A DNA stretch of 64,000 nt from Jiella pelagia (GTDB taxonomy: Bacteria > Pseudomonadota > Alphaproteobacteria > Rhizobiales > Rhizobiaceae), in NCBI RefSeq assembly GCF_026898155.1, contig NZ_CP114029.1:441501-505500 (forward strand), read 5' to 3'. Below, in pieces: positions 58,543 to 64,000 of this stretch. The translations under genes and the position numbers were made by a program. The notes below the pieces were generated by a model. It saw only the letters and a list, made by a program, of their open reading frames with translations. It did not search any database and had not been told where the DNA came from. The number at the start of each line of letters is the position of its first letter. Positions within the stretch are counted from its first letter, which is position 1.

Positions 58543-58649
58543 TTTGCCAAAGCCCACCTCCTCCCGGGCCGAGGCGAAAGCGGTCTGCCAACCTCCTCCC
58601 GAAGTGGCAGACCATCCGATGCAGCCCGCCGGTCCTCCCCCGGCGGGCT
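58543..58649 (+). ncRNA. Cuckoo/CcsR-like sRNA, copy 3
   Basis: Starts 133 bases after copy 2. Two CCTCCTCCC loops, stem 2 at 58582-58613, final hairpin AGCCCGCCGG/CCGGCGGGCT at 58623-58649. Nearly identical to copy 4. Confidence 0.85.
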
Positions 58650-58675
58650 CATTCGGAACCCAAAAGTTTCAAGGT

Positions 58676-58782
58676 TTTGCCGAAGCCCACCTCCTCCCGG
58701 GCCGAGGCGAAAGCGGTCTGCCAACCTCCTCCCGAAGTGGCAGACCATCCGATGCAGCCCGCCGGTCCTCCCCCGGCGGGCT
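58676..58782 (+). ncRNA. Cuckoo/CcsR-like sRNA, copy 4
   Basis: Starts 133 bases after copy 3 and differs from it at very few positions, which suggests recent duplication or homogenisation. Stem 2 at 58715-58746; final hairpin at 58756-58782. Confidence 0.85.
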
Positions 58783-58807
58783 CATTCGAAACGAGAGAGT
58801 TTCAAGG

Positions 58808-58915
58808 TTTCGCAAGGGCCCACCTCCTCCCGGGTCTGAGCGGATACGGCCTGCAGATCCTCCTCCCAAATGCAGGTCAGAAAAGCGAAGCCCGTCGGTC
58901 CTCCCCCGACGGGCT
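58808..58915 (+). ncRNA. Cuckoo/CcsR-like sRNA, copy 5 (divergent, last)
   Basis: Starts 132 bases after copy 4. Stem 2 has changed to GGCCTGCA/TGCAGGTC and the last hairpin to AGCCCGTCGG/CCGACGGGCT; both sets of changes are compensatory and keep the pairing. The two CCTCCTCCC loops are unchanged. This covariation supports RNA function. The final hairpin probably ends the transcript. Confidence 0.85.
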
Positions 58916-59008
58916 TTGTCGTTCCTGGTGTCGAAAAAAGCCGCGACCCGCCGCATTCGGTGGCACGGCGCGGTTTCGCTTCGCCGGCCCATCGCCTAAA
59001 TACCTGAC

Positions 59009-60430
59009 ATGAGCAATCAACCCATTCACGTCGTCGGCGGCGGTCTCGCCGGCTCCGAGGCCGCCTGGCAGATCGCCGAGGCCGGCATCCCCGTCATCCT
59101 GCACGAGATGCGGCCTGTCCGCGGCACCGAGGCACACAAGACCGACGGGCTCGCCGAGCTTGTCTGCTCAAACTCGTTCCGGTCGGACGATGCGACGGCG
59201 AACGCCGTCGGTGTCATCCATGCCGAGATGCGGCTCGCCGGTTCGCTGATCATGGCGACGGCCGATCGGCATCAGGTGCCGGCGGGCGGGGCGCTTGCCG
59301 TAGACCGCGAGGGCTTTTCCGCCGCGGTGACGCAGGCGCTCGCCGACCATCCGCTCGTCACCATCGAGCGCGGCGAGGTCGAGGGCCTGCCGCCCGAAGA
59401 CTGGGGCACGACCATCGTCGCCACAGGACCGCTCACCGCCCCCTCGCTCGCCGAATCGATCCGTGAGGCAACAGGCGAAGACGCTCTCGCCTTCTTCGAT
59501 GCCATCGCGCCGATCGTCCATTTCGATTCGATCGACCTCGACAAGGCCTGGTTCCAGTCGCGCTATGACAAGGTCGGCCCGGGCGGCACGGGCAAGGACT
59601 ACATCAACTGCCCGCTCGACAAGGAGACCTACGAGCGCTTCGTGGCCGCTCTCGTCGAAGGCGATCGCGCCGAGTTCAAGTCGTGGGAGGGCACACCCTA
59701 TTTCGACGGCTGCCTGCCGATCGAGGTCATGGCCGAGCGCGGGCCCGAGACGCTCCGGCACGGCCCGATGAAGCCGATGGGCCTCACCAACGCCCACGAT
59801 CCCGAGACCAAGGCCTACGCGGTCGTGCAGCTGCGCCAGGACAACGCGCTTGGCACGCTCTACAACATGGTCGGCTTTCAGACGAAGCTGAAATACGGCG
59901 CGCAGGCCGAGATCTTCCGGATGATCCCGGGGCTGGAGAACGCCGAATTCGCCCGTCTCGGCGGCCTCCACCGCAACACCTATCTGAACTCGCCCGTCCT
60001 CCTCGATGCGACGCTCCGGCTGAAGGCGCGCCCGCATGTCCGCTTCGCCGGCCAAATCACCGGCTGCGAGGGCTATGTGGAATCGGCCGCTGTCGGCCTG
60101 ATGGCCGGTCGCTTCACGAGCGCCGAGCGGCGCGGCGAGACCCTTTTCGCCCCGCCCCAGACGACGGCGATGGGCGCGCTGCTCGCCCACATCACCGGCG
60201 GCCATCTCGCTCATCAGGAAGAGGGCGGCAAACGCTCCTTCCAGCCGATGAACGTCAATTTCGGCCTGTTCGCGCCGCTGGAGCCGGGCGCCATCCAGAA
60301 GCCGGAGGGCCAGAAGCGGTTCCGCGGCAAGGAAAAGGCCATCGCCAAGAAGAACGCCCTCTCGCGGCGGGCCCTCACGGACTTCGCCAACTGGCTCGCA
60401 GGCTCCGAGACGCGCCAGGCGGCGGAGTAG
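59009..60430 (+). CDS. trmFO: TrmFO, folate-dependent tRNA m5U54 methyltransferase
   Basis: Flavoprotein of 473 residues that uses methylenetetrahydrofolate and FADH2 to methylate tRNA U54. FAD-binding motif [19 protein letters not shown] at the N-terminus, then [20 protein letters not shown] holding a conserved Cys, [20 protein letters not shown] and [20 protein letters not shown]-type segments. Full family length. Confidence 0.96.
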   Translation: MSNQPIHVVGGGLAGSEAAWQIAEAGIPVILHEMRPVRGTEAHKTDGLAELVCSNSFRSDDATANAVGVIHAEMRLAGSLIMATADRHQVPAGGALAVDREGFSAAVTQALADHPLVTIERGEVEGLPPEDWGTTIVATGPLTAPSLAESIREATGEDALAFFDAIAPIVHFDSIDLDKAWFQSRYDKVGPGGTGKDYINCPLDKETYERFVAALVEGDRAEFKSWEGTPYFDGCLPIEVMAERGPETLRHGPMKPMGLTNAHDPETKAYAVVQLRQDNALGTLYNMVGFQTKLKYGAQAEIFRMIPGLENAEFARLGGLHRNTYLNSPVLLDATLRLKARPHVRFAGQITGCEGYVESAAVGLMAGRFTSAERRGETLFAPPQTTAMGALLAHITGGHLAHQEEGGKRSFQPMNVNFGLFAPLEPGAIQKPEGQKRFRGKEKAIAKKNALSRRALTDFANWLAGSETRQAAE

Positions 60431-60479
60431 GCCTTATCGCCTGAACCCGGGTGCCGAGGACAACGCTGCGCCGTTGTCG

Positions 60480-62315
60480 TCACTGCCATTCGGACATGCG
60501 ATAACAGGCGTCGAATTCGAGAAACGTGGTGGCGCCGTCATCGTCCTGGGCGAGGCGACGAATGGCAAGGCGCAGGCTTCGCCCGCCATTGCCGCGCAAA
60601 TCGACGATCGGCGGCGCAGTTTGCCGTGCATCGGCGGTGAAGAGGTCGGCCGGCAGTTTTGCGATCGCCGCACGCAGAGGAAACCGATCCTCCTTGCCGG
60701 CATGGGAGGCGACGAGATCGTCACCCTCCAGCCTGAACCGCATGCCTTCGACGGCCGTCCCTTCCAGATCGCCCTCGGCTCGCGTATCCGAGCTGGCAAT
60801 GCGGGCGATGGCGACACGATCATAGCCGCTGGAATCGATCTCGCCCGGCTTCAGCGCCGCAAAGCCGCGCGGGCGCGCCTGCGCCCAGGCCGAAACGTCG
60901 GCTCCCAGCCCCTCGTTGACGAGGGTGATCGCCTGCTCCGGCTCGCTGCGCAGCGCAGTTTTGAGACGTTCCGCCAGTTCGGGTTCGAGATGAGGCACGA
61001 GTTCGCCGAGACTATCCGCCGCCTCCAGCGCCCAGAGCCGCGATCGCAGGCGCATCTGCGCCTCCGGATCACGCCCCTCGGCCGAAACGGCAATCACTTC
61101 GCTGCCGGGAATGCGGGTGCCAAATTCGGCGACAATCCGCTCGACCTGGCTGCTCCCGACGACGCTCGACGCACCCCACGGCCCGAAGGCCGAGAGAGCC
61201 AGGAGCGCGACCGGAATCGCCGCCATGGCACGGATGTCGCGGCGAAGACGGGGAACCAGCTGGACGAGGAGAACGAGCGCCGAGGCGAGCATGGCGAGGC
61301 CGACGTAGTAGCGCTCCAGCGTTACGCCCTCTGCGTCGATCCTGACGCCGATGCCGATGCCGGCCAGCGTCAGCGGCACGAGCAGGCTGACATGCCAGAG
61401 CCGTGCGAACAGCCGCGTCGGCAGCGCCCCGCCCGCCAGGAATGGCTCGGCGGCGATCCTGAGGGCCAGCACGAGGAGCGCGTAGAAGGTGACGATCCAG
61501 CCGATCTCGTTCTTCGGCAGGCTGCCCGTCAGCGCAATCTTGCCGGCGTAGAGATGGAGGATGACCGCCGTCGCCAGGGCCAGCGGAGCGGCCACCCAGT
61601 CCACCAGGAGACGCACGCCCCCGACCAGACGATCCTCGGTGAGCCTCCGGCCGCTCCTCGAAGTCGCGCGGCAGCCGTCCGATGGCGAAGAGCGGTCCGA
61701 CCAGGGTGAAGGCCGTGGTGTAGATGTATTCGTAGGCGGCCGAGTCTCAAACCCACCTCGAACAGGAAGCGGATCATTTCGAGGATCGCCGAAAGGCCGA
61801 GGACGAACAGGAGGACGGACAGGAAGGCGAGCGCAACGCCCACCGCGGTCCACAGGGCGAAGCTCCAGAAGCGACCGGGCCCGCCCCGTCCGACATAAGG
61901 GGCAAGCGGGATGGCGAGCGTCAGCGCCGCCGTCAGCGCCGGCAGATGATTGTCCGCCCTGCCGCCCCAGTAGAGCGCAGCGCCGGCTGCCACCGCCGCC
62001 GCCAGCGCCAGGATCTGTGAACCGGAGCGGCGCCAGCCGCGCGCCTCTGCCGCCAGGGTCGCGGCGACGGCCGCCGCGGCCCCGCCATAGAGCGAGGCGA
62101 GCAGCCAGACGAGGCGGCGCTCGTCCGGGAGGCTCGAGGCCGGCGACGGCCATGTTGCTGAACAGCGCAAACAGGACGACGCCGACGCAGGCCACGGGAA
62201 AACGCAGCAGTGCCGTCTCGGCGCCGCGGGCGAGCGAGGCGACGAGGCGCCCGGCGACGTTTCGCCACCGTGGCAAGCGGTCATCTTCGGTCTTGGTCTC
62301 TGCTGGGGGATTCAT
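60480..62315 (-). CDS. DUF4153 membrane protein (three frameshifts)
   Basis: Polytopic inner-membrane protein, 610 residues when corrected. N-terminal half with many TM helices (FPVACVGVVLFALFSNMAVA, LILALAAAVAAGAALYWGGR-type segments, VLLFVLGLSAILEMIRFLFE), C-terminal soluble domain. Function unknown. The frame breaks at 61641-61647 (GAGCCTC), 61742-61748 (GAGTCTC) and 62129-62135 (GAGGCTC). Restoring GAGCTC at each gives EERPELTEDRLVGG, FEVGLSSAAYEYIYTTAFTL and AGLELPDERRLVWLLASLYG in one frame. Start MNPPAETKTE at 62315. Three such sites in one gene make it the clearest case of the motif-linked error. Confidence 0.88.
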   Translation of the reverse strand: MNPPAETKTEDDRLPRWRNVAGRLVASLARGAETALLRFPVACVGVVLFALFSNMAVAGLEPPGRAPPRLAARLALWRGRGGRRRDPGGRGARLAPLRFTDPGAGGGGGSRRCALLGRQGGQSSAGADGGADARHPACPLCRTGRARSLLELRPVDRGGRCARLPVRPPVRPRPFGDPRNDPLPVRGGFETRPPTNTSTPRPSPWSDRSSPSDGCRATSRSGRRLTEDRLVGGVRLLVDWVAAPLALATAVILHLYAGKIALTGSLPKNEIGWIVTFYALLVLALRIAAEPFLAGGALPTRLFARLWHVSLLVPLTLAGIGIGVRIDAEGVTLERYYVGLAMLASALVLLVQLVPRLRRDIRAMAAIPVALLALSAFGPWGASSVVGSSQVERIVAEFGTRIPGSEVIAVSAEGRDPEAQMRLRSRLWALEAADSLGELVPHLEPELAERLKTALRSEPEQAITLVNEGLGADVSAWAQARPRGFAALKPGEIDSSGYDRVAIARIASSDTRAEGDLEGTAVEGMRFRLEGDDLVASHAGKEDRFPLRAAIAKLPADLFTADARQTAPPIVDLRGNGGRSLRLAIRRLAQDDDGATTFLEFDACYRMSEWQ

Positions 62316-62400
62316 TCGCCCATTCGCACCAGGAAGAGGAATTCGAGGGATTGACGACTCGGGCCGAACCCGCCGGACCGCCCTCGCCGTCGCCGTGGCG

Positions 62401-63279
62401 TCACCCGCGCATCCACCGCCAGTAGAGAAACGCCTTGCGAGGAGCCGAGAGATCCGGCGGATGGCGCGGCACTTCCGCTCCTGAGCGTTCGATGCGGTCC
62501 AAATATGGCGTGGCGAGAAGCGGCGGCAGAAACGCCGGGCGAACCGGCTTCGGCACGCCCGCGAAGTGGCGCCGTGCCTTGGCCGCATGGTCGCGGCCGA
62601 AGGCGACCATCGCCGCAACGGCCCGGGCCGCCGCATCCCCCTCGCCAGCGATCAGCGCCTCGGGCGTGCACCCGGCTGCGTCGAGAATGTCGGCGGGGAT
62701 GAAAATCTGGCGCCGCGCCCGGTGGATCGGCAACAGCCGCAGCACGCCCGCGACGGTCTGGGCGACACCGACATGGCCGGCGGCATCGGCGATATCGTCG
62801 GCGCCCCGCGGCGACAGGATCGTCGCGGCCAGCATGATCAGCGTCGAAGCCGTCTCGCCGGCATAGGCCTCGAAGTTCTCCCGCGACGGCATCGGGTCGT
62901 CATAGAGGTCGAAGATCCGCGCTTCCAGCATCCGGTCGAAGGCGGCGACGGGAAGCTTGTGCCGGGCGATGACGTCGAGGAGACGGCTGGCGACGGGATG
63001 GCCGGCCTCGCCGCCGCCTGGCGCGACTTCGTCCGGCGCAGCTTCACCCTTCAGGTTGGCGCCGGTCTGGGTAATGACGTCCCGCCACCATTGCAGCCGG
63101 ATTTCGCCCGGCAGAGGCTGACTGATCAGGTCGCGCACTCGGGTGATCTCGACATTGAAGGCGTAGAGCGCGGCGAGGTCGGCCCGAAGCTCCCTCGGGG
63201 CGAAGGCGAGCGACAGCGCCCGATCGCGGTCACCCTCTTCGACGATCGCAAAGCAAGGATCGGTCTCGTTGCGGGCCAT
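62401..63279 (-). CDS. Squalene/phytoene synthase-like protein (NDUFAF6-like)
   Basis: All-helical isoprenoid-synthase-fold protein of 292 residues: DRALSLAFAPRELRADLAAL, YAFNVEITRVRDLISQPLPG, EARIFDLYDDPMPSRENFEA, VGVAQTVAGVLRLLPIHRAR. The two Asp-rich motifs of true phytoene synthases are degenerate, as in the mitochondrial complex I assembly factor NDUFAF6. The Mth938-like gene beside it supports an assembly role over terpenoid synthesis (inference). Start MARNETDPCF at 63279. Confidence 0.82.
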   Translation of the reverse strand: MARNETDPCFAIVEEGDRDRALSLAFAPRELRADLAALYAFNVEITRVRDLISQPLPGEIRLQWWRDVITQTGANLKGEAAPDEVAPGGGEAGHPVASRLLDVIARHKLPVAAFDRMLEARIFDLYDDPMPSRENFEAYAGETASTLIMLAATILSPRGADDIADAAGHVGVAQTVAGVLRLLPIHRARRQIFIPADILDAAGCTPEALIAGEGDAAARAVAAMVAFGRDHAAKARRHFAGVPKPVRPAFLPPLLATPYLDRIERSGAEVPRHPPDLSAPRKAFLYWRWMRG

Positions 63280-63384
63280 TCTGGCTCCTCGAGGACATGT
63301 TCGTTTCGCCCGATCCCGACGCGCCCGTCGGAGGCAAAGCACTCGCGCAGCCGCCACGTTCGGCAGAGAGCCTCCGCGGAGCCC

Positions 63385-63768
63385 TCAGTCGACCGCGACG
63401 AGAGCTGCGCCGACCGGGCGGCCTTCGGACAGCATGATGTTGAAGGTCCGCACAGCCGCCCCGGTCGACATCGGATCACAGGAGATACCGGCCCGTTTCA
63501 GCCTCTCGGCGAGCCCCGGCGGCAGCCGCCGGATGTCCTTGCCGGTTCCGAAGAGGAGGAACTTGATGTCCTCCTTGAAGACGAGGTCGAGCCTCTCCCC
63601 GACGAAAGGCGTCTCGATCGTTGCGGGCCAGCCGTAGATCCCCGAAGGCAGGCAGAGGATCGAGCCGCGATGCGACATCGAGGCGAAGCGGAAGCCGCCA
63701 TTGCCATAGGCCTCGATCGGCGCGCGGCCCGGGAAGTGGGCCTCACGGATCTCGATTCCCTTCGGCAT
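63385..63768 (-). CDS. Mth938/NDUFAF3-like protein
   Basis: Small globular protein of 127 residues, Mth938-like fold: IEAYGNGGFRFASMSHRGSI, LFGTGKDIRRLPPGLAERLK, CDPMSTGAAVRTFNIMLSEG. The FGTG and MSTGAAVRTFN segments are the family signature. The human homologue NDUFAF3 assembles complex I. Directly downstream of secF, an order conserved in alphaproteobacteria. Confidence 0.9.
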   Translation of the reverse strand: MPKGIEIREAHFPGRAPIEAYGNGGFRFASMSHRGSILCLPSGIYGWPATIETPFVGERLDLVFKEDIKFLLFGTGKDIRRLPPGLAERLKRAGISCDPMSTGAAVRTFNIMLSEGRPVGAALVAVD

Positions 63769-63771
63769 GGA

Positions 63772-64000
63772 TCAGGCACGCCCCGGATTGGCGGTGGCCC
63801 GCTCGGTCGGGTCTTCCGCCTCGGCCTTCTCCTTCGCCTCGGCAGCCGCAGCCGCCTCGGCGGCATCGGTCGGCCGCAGCTTGAAGAAGATCAGGACCGG
63901 CGCGGCGACGAAGATCGACGAGAAGGTACCGATGGCGACGCCGAACAGCATCGATGCGACGAAGGAGCGGATGACCTCGCCGCCGAAGACGAACAGCGCG
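63772..64000 (-). CDS. secF: SecF, C-terminal fragment cut by window end
   Basis: The 3' end of the gene for the membrane protein that helps SecYEG export using proton motive force. Reading leftward: ALFVFGGEVIRSFVASMLFG, VAIGTFSSIFVAAPVLIFFK, then an Ala/Glu-rich tail. GGEVIRSF and FSSIFVAAP are SecF hallmarks. The stop is 3 bases before the Mth938-like start. Confidence 0.9.
   Translation of the reverse strand, partial: ALFVFGGEVIRSFVASMLFGVAIGTFSSIFVAAPVLIFFKLRPTDAAEAAAAAEAKEKAEAEDPTERATANPGRA

Noticed and set aside
58277-58915. CRISPR array
   Set aside because: The period is 133 bases, the whole unit is conserved rather than alternating repeat and spacer, and no cas genes are near.
57905-58999. 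Long open frames across the 58.2-58.9 kb repeats on both strands
   Set aside because: They give repetitive PPPAGSFGTQ-like translations. They exist because the 133-base repeats lack stops, not because they encode protein; the RNA structures explain the sequence better.
62316-62636. Extension of the DUF4153 gene to 62636
   Set aside because: The extra frame is antisense to the squalene-synthase-like gene and adds no conserved sequence; MNPPAETKTE at 62315 is a natural start.

Overview
The window is high-GC DNA (roughly two-thirds GC by eye) from an alphaproteobacterium, most likely of the Hyphomicrobiales. The evidence is the clpP-clpX-lon-hupB-tRNA-Val chromosomal order, trigger factor next to a tRNA-Leu, TrmFO, a secF/Mth938/squalene-synthase-like cluster, a rhizobial RIME-like intergenic palindrome, and a DUF1127 gene followed by anti-Shine-Dalgarno sRNAs. 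An Aurantimonadaceae-like genus is a guess from overall flavour, not something the sequence proves.

Layout. 0.2-2.1 kb: DEAD-box helicase. 2.3-3.9 kb: small AT-rich island with a HicB/HicA-like pair and a membrane protein. 4-10.4 kb: WD40 + CobW metallochaperone pair, thioesterase, MFS carrier, YrhK protein, cupin, glyoxalase II, methyltransferase. 10.9-18 kb: HlyD/RbbA/YhhJ-type ABC export system, universal stress protein, PPK2. 18.3-22 kb: two-component system, L,D-transpeptidase and DsbA-like protein. 22-33 kb: a full thiosulfate-oxidising sox locus (soxR-S-T divergent from soxV-W-X-Y-Z-A-B-C-D plus two exported DsrE-like proteins), then a metallo-beta-lactamase-fold protein. 34-39 kb: response regulator, histidine kinase, cytochrome b561, lipid A phosphoethanolamine transferase and diacylglycerol kinase, read as one envelope-modification operon. 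39-46.5 kb: transposase remnants and a 1,983-residue repeat/RTX secreted protein. 46.5-57.7 kb: tRNA-Val, hupB, lon, clpX, clpP, MscS channel, trigger factor, tRNA-Leu. 58.1-58.9 kb: DUF1127 gene plus five tandem Cuckoo/CcsR-like sRNAs. 59-64 kb: trmFO, a DUF4153 membrane protein, squalene-synthase-like and Mth938-like (complex I assembly-type) genes, and the end of secF.

Two results stand out. First, fourteen single-base frameshifts in ten otherwise intact genes (including lon, clpX, soxD, ppk2 and rbbA) all lie at GAGNCTC; deleting the central base always gives GAGCTC and restores the expected protein, and all ten corrected lengths are multiples of three. I found only two intact GAGCTC in the window. 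This points to a motif-specific consensus error, most simply caused by a modified base at GAGCTC, and so indirectly to a DNA-modification system elsewhere in the genome. CDS coordinates below span the corrected genes. Second, the 133-bp tandem array after the DUF1127 gene carries exactly ten CCTCCTCCC motifs in stem-loops, the architecture of the CcsR/Cuckoo sRNA family.
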